A DNA stretch of 9,651 nucleotides from Aliivibrio_A kagoshimensis (lineage in GTDB: Bacteria > Pseudomonadota > Gammaproteobacteria > Enterobacterales > Vibrionaceae). Position numbers and translations under genes: made by a program. The stretch is taken from contig NZ_JAKJSQ010000100.1 in NCBI RefSeq assembly GCF_050337105.1, positions 1 through 9,651 of the forward strand, read 5' to 3'. Positions 1 to 6,792 of the stretch are shown here, in pieces; positions within the stretch are counted from its first letter, which is position 1, and every line of letters begins with the position of its first letter. A model generated the notes under the pieces. The model saw nothing but the letters and a program-made list of their open reading frames with translations, was not told the origin of the DNA and did not search any database.

Positions 1-24
1 AAATTATAGTGAAAAGGAAATTAA

Positions 25-2223
25 ATGGAATTTAATAAAGTAGGGCTAGCAATTGCAGCCACTGTACTCAGTTATCAGATACAAGCCGCTTCACCTCCGC
101 AGCAAGAAGTAATGGAAGTACCTATTATTGGCCATGGCGTTGAACACTCTCACGACCAGGCTATTCCAAAGAAACTATCAAATATTCAGCCAGTTAATGT
201 TCTGACAAGTGAAGACAGTAAAACACCAACCATTCAATTTTTTGGTGGTGAGCCTCAGGCTGCACCACAGCCCTGTGATCCTGCTGTATTCGCAACGTCT
301 AGCAGCACTGAATTATTAAATCAAATTAAAAGCCTCGGCTCAAACTGCGTCAATGAACTCTTTGGCGCAAGTAACTCTATACAAAGCTCTGCTTTTACCT
401 CTAGTAATATATATAACGTAGCCAAACATGTGACAAACTTATCACGTAACTACCAAGGCAATGGTGACAAGGATATTGAAGCTATCTTCTTATATCTTCG
501 CGCTGGTTATTACGCCGAATTTTATAATACCTCTGTCTCTTTTTCATCTTGGGTGCAACCTTCTGTGAAAGAGTCTATTGATGCATTTTTAAATAACGTT
601 CATTTCTATGATAACAATGACAACCACGGTAAAGTGCTCACTGAAGTAATTACCACCATGGACAGCGCAGGGCTTCAGAATATTTATTTACCCGTAGTTA
701 AAGAGTGGTTAAAAAAATGGAACGCAAATTATGCCACGAGTTGGAACATGAGAAATGCGGTTAACGGCATATTTACCATTATATTTAACGGCCAATGGAA
801 TAATGACTTTGTCGCGACGATTAAAAATGACCAAGAGCTCGTAACCTTACTGAAGAACTTTGCTTTAAATCGTTATATGATCGACTCTGACAGTGAGTTT
901 ATGATTGCGAATGCAGGCCGTGAATTAGGCCGCTTAAAGATGTATACCAATGCCGCGATTCAACCAAATGTCGATTCTGCACTTAAAGAGCTCTTTTCAA
1001 CATATCAAAGCTTTGGCTATGGTGACGCCATTTGGTTAGGAGCAGCAGAGAATGCAACTTATTACGAAGATTGTTCAACCTTTGGGATCTGCGGTTACCG
1101 TGAGAATGTCAGGATACATGCTCTCACTCAAGAGCACGTCTGTAGCCCTACCATCAAAATTATTTCTCAAAACTTGACTGCGACTCAACAAATAGCGGCT
1201 TGTGACAAAATGGGCTTTGAAGAAAACTACTTCCACACCAAGCTCGACACCTCTTCAGGTCCGGTAAAAGATGACCATAATGATCAACTACAAGTGAACA
1301 TCTTTGACTCGAGTAATGACTATGGCAAATACGCGGCTGCTATCTTTGATATTGATACTAATAACGGCGGTATGTATTTAGAAGGTGATCCTTCAGTTCC
1401 TGGCAATATCCCTAATTTTGTCGCTTATGAAGCTAACTACGCCAATCCTGATCACTATATCTGGAACCTTGAACATGAGTATGTTCACTACTTAGACGGC
1501 CGATTCGATCTGTACGGAAACTTTAACACCCCTACTGAGCTTGTTGTGTGGTGGAGTGAAGGTGTCGCCGAATACGTCGCCAACCAAGATGATAATCCAT
1601 TAGCAATTGAAACCATTCTCGATGGTTCCACCTATACACTCGCGCAGATCTTCGACACCACTTACGAGGGTTTTGATGTCGACCGTATTTATCGTTGGGG
1701 TTATTTGGCAGTCAGGTTCATGTTTGAACGCCATATCGACGATATTAACCTGATGTTAGCTGCAACTCGCAGTGGTGATTGGGCTGCTTACAAATCGATC
1801 ATCACCCAGTGGTCAACTCAGTATCAATCTGAATTCGAGCAATGGTTGAAAAAAGTGGCCGCGGGGACAACACTTCCGAAAAACTGCTCAACAAGTAGTA
1901 AAATTAACAGCGGAACCCTAGAGGATGGTATCGCGGCATGCCTTGCAAGTTCAAATACAATTTGGCTAAACCTTGCCAATGTTAACGCTCAGCAGAACAT
2001 TGCCATTTCAACAGGAGAAGGTACTGGCGACCTAACTATTGAGTATAGTAACTCAGGCTGGCCAAACGGCACTAATGTCGATGCCAGGTCTAATAACCCC
2101 GGAAACAGCGAGTGCATTTACCTCAATGCACAACCTAACTATTGGGGATATATAAAGGTAAGTGGTGCTGCTGAAAACGCTGCGATTGCGATTGATTACA
2201 ATGTTTCAGGATGTAGAAAATAA
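25..2223 (+). CDS. Secreted zinc collagenase, peptidase family M9 (Vibrio type)
   Basis: Predicted extracellular metalloprotease that cleaves collagen or similar matrix proteins. The 732-residue product begins with a short signal peptide (hydrophobic core about residues 6-17, cleavage near Ala21/Ala22). An M9 N-terminal activator-like region follows at about residues 80-380, then the peptidase domain. The zinc site is HEYVH at 484-488 with the third ligand Glu512 in WWSEGVAEY. The 24-residue gap from the second His to this Glu fits Vibrio-type collagenases. A GGMYLEGDP segment ahead of the active site is also typical of M9. After about residue 620 there is one domain of roughly 110 residues resembling a pre-peptidase C-terminal (PPC) domain, ending in a Cys near the C terminus. 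Longer Vibrio collagenases also carry a PKD-like domain, for which I see no room here. The ATG at 25 has AAGGA six bases upstream. Family is confident; substrate is inferred. Confidence 0.93.
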   Translation: MEFNKVGLAIAATVLSYQIQAASPPQQEVMEVPIIGHGVEHSHDQAIPKKLSNIQPVNVLTSEDSKTPTIQFFGGEPQAAPQPCDPAVFATSSSTELLNQIKSLGSNCVNELFGASNSIQSSAFTSSNIYNVAKHVTNLSRNYQGNGDKDIEAIFLYLRAGYYAEFYNTSVSFSSWVQPSVKESIDAFLNNVHFYDNNDNHGKVLTEVITTMDSAGLQNIYLPVVKEWLKKWNANYATSWNMRNAVNGIFTIIFNGQWNNDFVATIKNDQELVTLLKNFALNRYMIDSDSEFMIANAGRELGRLKMYTNAAIQPNVDSALKELFSTYQSFGYGDAIWLGAAENATYYEDCSTFGICGYRENVRIHALTQEHVCSPTIKIISQNLTATQQIAACDKMGFEENYFHTKLDTSSGPVKDDHNDQLQVNIFDSSNDYGKYAAAIFDIDTNNGGMYLEGDPSVPGNIPNFVAYEANYANPDHYIWNLEHEYVHYLDGRFDLYGNFNTPTELVVWWSEGVAEYVANQDDNPLAIETILDGSTYTLAQIFDTTYEGFDVDRIYRWGYLAVRFMFERHIDDINLMLAATRSGDWAAYKSIITQWSTQYQSEFEQWLKKVAAGTTLPKNCSTSSKINSGTLEDGIAACLASSNTIWLNLANVNAQQNIAISTGEGTGDLTIEYSNSGWPNGTNVDARSNNPGNSECIYLNAQPNYWGYIKVSGAAENAAIAIDYNVSGCRK

Positions 2224-2242
2224 TAAGTTAAAGTCATCCTGT

Positions 2243-2267
2243 TAAGGTGGAGTGACTCTCCACCTTA
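2243..2267. terminator. Hairpin between convergent collagenase gene and thiD, probable bidirectional terminator
   Basis: AAGGTGGAG (2244-2252) and CTCCACCTT (2258-2266) form a perfect nine-pair, GC-rich stem with a five-base loop. A further T-A pair at 2243/2267 extends it. It starts 20 bases after the collagenase stop and lies just past the thiD stop at 2271 when read on the minus strand, so it can serve both genes. Neither side has a long U tract, so termination may be weak or Rho-assisted. Confidence 0.7.
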
Positions 2268-2270
2268 TTG

Positions 2271-3125
2271 TCACTCTAATATTAACTCTGAACTATTCTC
2301 TTTAAAAAAATGATTTACCGGCCCATGACCTTTGCCAATATTGAGTTCATTGGCATGTAAAATCGCTTTAGTAATATAGTTTTTAGCTAAGCTCACTGAC
2401 GGCCCTAACTCATGCCCTTGAGCCAAATAGGACGCTATCGCCGAAGATAAGGTGCAGCCTGTGCCATGAGTATTGGTCGTATCAATACGTGGTTCAGAGA
2501 ACGGTTTGATACTCTCAGGCAAGATCAATAGATCAGTGCTACTCCTATCATTCTCTAAGTGCCCTCCTTTTAACAATACTGATTTTGATCCTAGTGCACG
2601 GAGTTTATCGACCATTGCTAACATGTCCTCGCTTGTTAGAGGTACGTCACTGCCAATTAATGCCGCGGCTTCTAGCAAGTTAGGCGTAATGACATCAGCA
2701 AGCGGAAACAGGGTAGTTTTAAGCGTCTCCATCGCTGTGGATTTGAGCAGCATATCTCCACTAGTAGCAACCATCACAGGATCAAGCACAATATATTTCG
2801 GCGCGTATTGTCTAAGTTTCTTGGCAACTGAAGCAATAATTGTCTCGTCGCTCAACATACCGATCTTAACGGCAATTACATCGAGATCACAAAATACCGC
2901 ATCGAGTTGCTGTTCGACAAACTCACTGCTAATCGAATAAATTCCGGTTACTCCTTGCGTGTTTTGCGCGGTCAAAGCCGTAATAACAGAACACGCGTAC
3001 CCTCCGGTCGCTGAAATGGTTTTAATATCGGCTTGAATTCCTGCTCCACCACCACTGTCAGAACCCGCAATGGTTAACACAATCGGTGTGGTCGGAAAAG
3101 ATAAAGATGAGATAAGTGAAGTCAT
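2271..3125 (-). CDS. thiD: Hydroxymethylpyrimidine / phosphomethylpyrimidine kinase ThiD
   Basis: Phosphorylates HMP and then HMP-phosphate to HMP-diphosphate, the pyrimidine half of thiamine, in the cytoplasm. The protein is a ribokinase-fold kinase with the N-terminal signature GSDSGGGAGIQAD at residues 21-33, a KIGML segment near 90, VLDPVMVATSGD near 116-127, and the C-terminal anion-hole motif NTHGTGC with Cys224. I chose the ATG at 3125 (284 residues): AAGGA lies nine bases upstream of it. A GTG two codons earlier (3131) is only three bases from that Shine-Dalgarno and is less likely. Length matches the family. The gene stands alone without other thi genes in the window, is preceded by a TPP riboswitch, and is therefore expected to be repressed when thiamine pyrophosphate is plentiful. 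Confidence 0.96.
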   Translation of the reverse strand: MTSLISSLSFPTTPIVLTIAGSDSGGGAGIQADIKTISATGGYACSVITALTAQNTQGVTGIYSISSEFVEQQLDAVFCDLDVIAVKIGMLSDETIIASVAKKLRQYAPKYIVLDPVMVATSGDMLLKSTAMETLKTTLFPLADVITPNLLEAAALIGSDVPLTSEDMLAMVDKLRALGSKSVLLKGGHLENDRSSTDLLILPESIKPFSEPRIDTTNTHGTGCTLSSAIASYLAQGHELGPSVSLAKNYITKAILHANELNIGKGHGPVNHFFKENSSELILE

Positions 3126-3142
3126 AAGCACTATTCCTTTAA

Positions 3143-3230
3143 GTTCCCTACGTCAGAATTAACTGAATCAGGTTCAACGGGTTCACATTGTGATCTCAGC
3201 CTCTGATTTAATATCTCAGGCTCCCCGACT
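3143..3230 (-). promoter_or_regulatory. TPP riboswitch (THI element) upstream of thiD
   Basis: Read on the minus strand, this shows the conserved THI-box blocks in order: CGGGGAGCC, then GGCTGAGA, then ACCCGTTGAACCTGA, TCAGTTAATTCTGA and CGTAGGGAA. These match the two ligand-sensing arms of the TPP aptamer: the CUGAGA bulge that holds the pyrimidine and the arm that binds the diphosphate through metal. The aptamer ends only a few bases before the thiD Shine-Dalgarno (AAGGA at 3135-3139). No terminator hairpin with a U tract fits between them. I infer control of translation initiation by hiding the ribosome binding site, as known for E. coli thiM, rather than transcription attenuation. Confidence 0.95.
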
Positions 3231-3240
3231 AAGAAAAACA

Positions 3241-3442
3241 TACTATCATTAACACTCAGAATTGATAGGACTACTCAATATCAAATAGTTCGATATCGTC
3301 ATATACAACTGAGTGAACAAACCTTGTAGTTCTTTCAATAAAATAGCGGATTCACACCTCAGTTTTATATTAAAACCTTGATGTCACTGAGCTATTCCGT
3401 CAGAGTACCTATCTATCTCTGCATTTGGACGACCAATAAATA
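3241..3442. other. Divergent intergenic region between the thiD riboswitch and the HD-GYP gene
   Basis: About 200 AT-rich bases with no supported gene. It should hold both promoters, but I see no clean sigma-70 pair for either direction; TATATT at 3366-3371 is a possible -10 for the rightward gene without a good -35. An eight-base palindrome CGATATCG lies at 3291-3298. A weak inverted repeat CTATCA/TGATAG (3243-3248, 3263-3268) sits just upstream of the riboswitch. Neither is strong enough to call an operator. Confidence 0.5.
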
Positions 3443-5242
3443 ATGAAGAATTTCTTTTATACATTGTTCTCATTGTTTATTTTTATTTCCTCTTTTTCGT
3501 CGTTTTCAAGCGAAAGCCAAGAGCGACCGAAACGTATCTTAATTCTTCAATCCTATGAACCCTCTTTCAAATGGACGTCAGATATTCAAAATGGAATCGT
3601 CGACAATTTTAAACAAAACAATGTCCCCGTTAGAATATCGGTCGAGTTTTTAGATACCAAACGAGTTTCTACACCAGAGTACTATCAGAGTTTCTCGCAA
3701 TATTTCAAAATAAAATACGACCATTACACGTTTGATGGCGTCATTATCGTTGATGATAATGCATTGACGTTTTTCAAGAACTACAGTAAACCTCTATCAC
3801 TTACCGCTCCTTATGTCGCTGTAGGAATCAATGACCTTAACGTTGACCTATCAAGTGTGAATAATAAAGGCATCATCATTTATGAAAAAGATGATGTAAA
3901 TAAAAATATAAACGCGATTGTAAAACTAAACCCGAATATCAAAAACCTCTATTTTTTATCTGACCGTAGTACCACTTCTGAGTTGATTCGAAAACGAGTT
4001 ATTACTAGCCTTTCTAACTTTTCTAAACTCAATGTCATTGAAATACGTGATAAAACACTACGAGAAGCCGCTCAACAACTGTCAACTATCTCTAAAGATG
4101 ATGCGGTGTTACTCTCCCATTACAACACTGAGATAAGTCGTGGTGTTTATCATAGCTACCCGGAAGTGGCCGAAACGATCAGTCAAGCAAGTCGTGCACC
4201 TGTGTTTGTGTTGGGCGAATACTTTATTTTAAGTGATGTAGTCGGAGGCATAGTCCTTAGACCACATAACATAGGTTTGAAAGCGGCAGAAACGCTATTG
4301 ACGATCAATAGTAATATTGAGCGTTCTCAATCGGAAGAGGTAGAGGTAAACCTCCCTGTTTATAATTACTCAGCCCTGAAAAAACATAGTATTCCAACAT
4401 CACTGCTGCCAGATAATTCTGTCATCCTCAATAAACCGATCTCATTTATTGAAGAACATTTAGAGATATTGCTTATCTCCAGCGCCATTATTATTATTTT
4501 AGTGGTTATTATTTTTATTCAATCTATGACGATCAGGCACAAACGAAGAATCAATAATCAGCACAAAAAAATTGTCACTTTGCAGAAGAAAACCTTAAGT
4601 ATTCAGAAAAACATGATCAATGTGCTAGGTGAAGCCATTGAGACCCGTTCAGGAGAAACGGGCCAGCATGTTAAACGTGTCGCGAAACTCTCTGCACTAA
4701 TGGCCAAGCTGTTTGGTTTGTCTCATCGAGAGTGTGAAATGATCGAAATAATCAGTCCAATGCATGATGTAGGTAAAATCGCTATTCCGGAGTCTATTTT
4801 AGATAAACCAGGAAAGCTGACTGCCGATGAGTGGAAAATCATGCAAACACACACTACGGCTGGGTATAAACTTCTAAAAAGCAGCAACAGCGACCTGACT
4901 AACATCGCCGCAATTATCGCTTATGAACACCATGAACGATGGGACGGTAAAGGCTATCCAAATCAGAAATCTGCTGAAGAGATCCATCTTTTTGCCAGAA
5001 TAACCTCGATTGTTGATGTGTTTGACGCACTCTTAAGCCTACGTTGCTATAAAGAACCGTGGCCGATTGAAGATGCTGTAGCACTTTTCAAACGTGAAAG
5101 AGGTCATCAGTTTGACCCGCAACTGATCGATATAATGTTAGACAACTTAAAAGACTTTATCCAAATACGCGACTGCTATCCTGATAAACAACCAGAAACA
5201 AAACAGCTCAAAGAAGAGGGCGCCCCTATAAAAAAAATTTAG
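3443..5242 (+). CDS. Membrane-bound HD-GYP phosphodiesterase with periplasmic ABC-substrate-binding-like sensor domain
   Basis: Likely degrades the second messenger cyclic di-GMP in response to a periplasmic ligand. The 599-residue protein opens with a hydrophobic signal or anchor (about 5-22). The region at about 30-335 starts with RILILQSYEPSFKW and resembles the ABC substrate-binding-like sensor family (COG2984-like). A membrane helix spans about 340-364, followed by a short coiled coil (365-395). The HD-GYP domain has every expected metal or catalytic residue: His409 in TGQH, His441-Asp442 in MHDVGK, His470, His496-His497 in HHERWDGKGYP with GYP at 504-506, and Asp525 in DVFD. The usual RPYK segment reads RCYK (Cys535). 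Shine-Dalgarno is weak (GGA 13 bases before ATG). No receiver or GGDEF domain is present. The ligand is unknown. The 3' end overlaps the probable terminator of the convergent tag gene. Confidence 0.88.
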   Translation: MKNFFYTLFSLFIFISSFSSFSSESQERPKRILILQSYEPSFKWTSDIQNGIVDNFKQNNVPVRISVEFLDTKRVSTPEYYQSFSQYFKIKYDHYTFDGVIIVDDNALTFFKNYSKPLSLTAPYVAVGINDLNVDLSSVNNKGIIIYEKDDVNKNINAIVKLNPNIKNLYFLSDRSTTSELIRKRVITSLSNFSKLNVIEIRDKTLREAAQQLSTISKDDAVLLSHYNTEISRGVYHSYPEVAETISQASRAPVFVLGEYFILSDVVGGIVLRPHNIGLKAAETLLTINSNIERSQSEEVEVNLPVYNYSALKKHSIPTSLLPDNSVILNKPISFIEEHLEILLISSAIIIILVVIIFIQSMTIRHKRRINNQHKKIVTLQKKTLSIQKNMINVLGEAIETRSGETGQHVKRVAKLSALMAKLFGLSHRECEMIEIISPMHDVGKIAIPESILDKPGKLTADEWKIMQTHTTAGYKLLKSSNSDLTNIAAIIAYEHHERWDGKGYPNQKSAEEIHLFARITSIVDVFDALLSLRCYKEPWPIEDAVALFKRERGHQFDPQLIDIMLDNLKDFIQIRDCYPDKQPETKQLKEEGAPIKKI

Positions 5243-5258
5243 CGAATACAAATTGCTA
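5230..5258 (-). terminator. Probable Rho-independent terminator of tag, overlapping the HD-GYP gene end
   Basis: Read on the minus strand, TAGCAAT pairs with ATTCGCTA through seven pairs with one bulged C and a TTGT loop (5240-5258). Two bases later comes a run of eight T (5230-5237). The stem begins at the tag stop codon. The T run, A8 on the plus strand, lies inside the last codons of the convergent HD-GYP gene. The stem is short, so strength is uncertain. Confidence 0.55.
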
Positions 5259-5822
5259 GGAACGACAAAAACAGTTAACGCTGTGGTCATTCACCATCCC
5301 CGTCGCCTGCATATGTGCGTAGAGTGTGGTTGACCCCAAAAATTTAAAGCCACGTTTTTTCATGTCTTTTGCGAGGGCATCAGACTCTGGCGTTGTAACG
5401 GGATAGTCCGCTGCCGTTTCAATATGATGGACGATGGTTTTTTGATTTACAAACCCCCAAATATAGTCTGAAAACTGACCGAACTCAGCTTGAACCTCTA
5501 AAAACCGTTTCGCATTATTGATTGCCGCTTCAATTTTACGTCGATTACGTACAATACCTGCATTTTCCATTAGTCGGGCAACATCTTCTTCATTAAATTG
5601 AGCAACCACGTCTGGCTGAAAGTTTGAAAATGCCTGCCGATAGTTGTCACGCTTTTTTAAAATGGTGTACCAACTCAGTCCCGCTTGCGCGGACTCTAAT
5701 ACTAAAAATTCAAAGATAGTTTGATCATCGCGAGTCGGTACACCCCACTCTGTATCGTGATAAGCAACATAATCCTCTTTACTTGTGTCTACCCACGGGC
5801 AACGAATTTTTTCTTGTGGCAT
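5256..5822 (-). CDS. tag: DNA-3-methyladenine glycosylase I (Tag)
   Basis: Constitutive-type base excision repair enzyme that removes 3-methyladenine from alkylated DNA. The 188-residue product matches E. coli Tag in length. The zinc ligands of the family are all visible: Cys8 in RCPW, His22 in YHDTEWG, and His180 and Cys184 in NDHSVNCFC. The substrate-recognition Glu43 lies in the conserved LESAQAGLSW segment. I chose the ATG at 5822 because AAGGAG lies five bases upstream and the Cys of RCPW then falls near the N terminus as expected. A longer reading up to 5942 would run into the divergent neighbouring gene and adds residues with no family match. The gene ends with a hairpin and T tract inside the neighbouring HD-GYP gene. 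Confidence 0.96.
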   Translation of the reverse strand: MPQEKIRCPWVDTSKEDYVAYHDTEWGVPTRDDQTIFEFLVLESAQAGLSWYTILKKRDNYRQAFSNFQPDVVAQFNEEDVARLMENAGIVRNRRKIEAAINNAKRFLEVQAEFGQFSDYIWGFVNQKTIVHHIETAADYPVTTPESDALAKDMKKRGFKFLGSTTLYAHMQATGMVNDHSVNCFCRS

Positions 5823-5921
5823 ACACACTCCTTGAATAAATTGATGGATAAATACAAAATTTACCTTAGAGTAATTAGCTCCTGACTTCAATGTCGATAA
5901 TGACCACTTTCGGAGAGAATC
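5823..5921. promoter_or_regulatory. Divergent promoter region of tag and yaeR
   Basis: Ninety-nine AT-rich bases separate the two divergent starts and must hold both promoters. On the minus strand TTGAAG followed 17 bases later by TAAGGT is a weak candidate for tag. No clear pair is seen for yaeR. I see no operator-like symmetry. Confidence 0.4.
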
Positions 5922-6308
5922 ATGCTTAAAGGCTTTCATCATGCAGCCATAATCTGCTCAAACTATCCGAAATCCAAAACGTTTTACACTGAATGTTTAG
6001 GACTAGAGATTATTGCAGAAAATTACCGAGCAGATCGTGACTCCTACAAACTGGATTTAGCACTGCCAGATGGGGGGCAAATAGAACTGTTTTCATTCAA
6101 AGAATCACCTCAGCGACCAAGTTACCCAGAAGCATTAGGGCTGAGACACCTCGCCTTTGCTGTCGATGCTATAGAGCCGTGCGTCGTGCAGCTTCAACGC
6201 CATGGTATTGACGTAGAGCCGATCCGGGTTGATCCTTTTACTGATAAAAAATTCACTTTTTTTAGTGATCCCGACGGGCTCCCTTTAGAGCTGTATCAAA
6301 CATCATAA
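5922..6308 (+). CDS. yaeR: VOC-family glyoxalase-I-like metalloprotein, YaeR/GloA2 type
   Basis: Small cytoplasmic metalloprotein of the vicinal oxygen chelate fold, related to glyoxalase I; its physiological substrate is not established. The 128 residues match E. coli YaeR in length and in hallmark blocks: FHHAAIICSNY at the N terminus, RDSYKLDLALPDG, IELFSF, GLRHLAF, RVDPFTDKKFTFFSDPDGLPLELY. Likely metal ligands are His7, Glu55, His76 and Glu123, one per beta-alpha-beta module side. The ATG at 5922 has GGAGAG with a four-base spacer. It is divergent from tag; a possible shared role in coping with alkylating or electrophilic damage is inference only. Confidence 0.9.
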   Translation: MLKGFHHAAIICSNYPKSKTFYTECLGLEIIAENYRADRDSYKLDLALPDGGQIELFSFKESPQRPSYPEALGLRHLAFAVDAIEPCVVQLQRHGIDVEPIRVDPFTDKKFTFFSDPDGLPLELYQTS

Positions 6309-6328
6309 ATAGCCATTTTTTTTATTTC

Positions 6329-6372
6329 CGTGTTTCTAGCCACATTCGTGAAGTTAGAAACATGTTAATTTT
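6329..6372 (+). terminator. Long hairpin after yaeR, probable terminator or leader structure
   Basis: Bases 6329-6340 pair with 6353-6364 over twelve pairs, two of them G-U. An AA bulge and three more pairs (CAC/GTG) then close on an ATTC tetraloop. The stem is followed by TTAATTTT (6365-6372). It starts 20 bases after the yaeR stop and 31 bases before the Shine-Dalgarno of the next gene. A terminator for yaeR is the simplest reading; a regulatory leader hairpin is the alternative. Confidence 0.5.
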
Positions 6373-6404
6373 CACTATTCGGTTTGATTCTTATGAGGTT
6401 TTTA

Positions 6405-6773
6405 ATGGAAGAGAAATCTGTCTGGGTTGACAATGAACACCTTCACGTAAAAAATCGTTCTATCGCTTTTGGCAAAATTAACGATCTATTTATTCGGCAA
6501 TATAATAGGAAAAGTAAGCTCAAACGTGCCTTATTGATTGGTGCTACTTTCGGTTTCGGCTTCTTCATACTTCACCCGATCTATGCGGGGATCCCCGCCT
6601 TTATTATCATCACTGCCATCGCTTACTTTATGACTCCCAATTATGAGCTTCGTATCTCTACTTACAACAACGAAGACATTGGCTATGTAGAGTCTGCAAT
6701 TCATCACTCTAAAAGTGCCGATGATTATGAAGACATACTGTTTGCTTATGCCTCTTGGCAGGAGCGCTACTAA
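6405..6773 (+). CDS. Small unknown membrane protein with two transmembrane helices
   Basis: I do not recognise this 122-residue protein with certainty. The N-terminal 40 residues are soluble and look like a small beta-rich module (VWVDNEHLHVKNRSIAFGKI), ending in a very basic stretch (RKSKLKR at about 35-41). Two hydrophobic segments follow at about 42-57 and 59-76, forming a tight hairpin in the inner membrane. The rest is a polar, acidic C-terminal part. The layout resembles small DUF families such as DUF6232, but I cannot confirm that. I prefer the ATG at 6405, which has GAGG six bases upstream, over the upstream TTG (6384) and ATG (6393), which lack a Shine-Dalgarno. It converges on the cupin gene with only 19 bases between stops and no terminator in the gap. 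Confidence 0.75.
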   Translation: MEEKSVWVDNEHLHVKNRSIAFGKINDLFIRQYNRKSKLKRALLIGATFGFGFFILHPIYAGIPAFIIITAIAYFMTPNYELRISTYNNEDIGYVESAIHHSKSADDYEDILFAYASWQERY

Positions 6774-6792
6774 CCCCTTTATCTCATAGACA

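Noticed and set aside
2473..2940. Open frame of 155 codons on the plus strand inside thiD
   Set aside because: It lies fully antisense to a clear thiD with all motifs, and its translation shows no recognisable domain.
4723..4905. Short minus-strand open frame inside the HD-GYP gene
   Set aside because: It is antisense to the conserved catalytic region and shows low-complexity translation without a ribosome site worth noting.
5823..5942. N-terminal extension of Tag to an ATG at 5942
   Set aside because: It would overlap the divergent yaeR start, has no Tag family match, and the ATG at 5822 has a good AAGGAG site.
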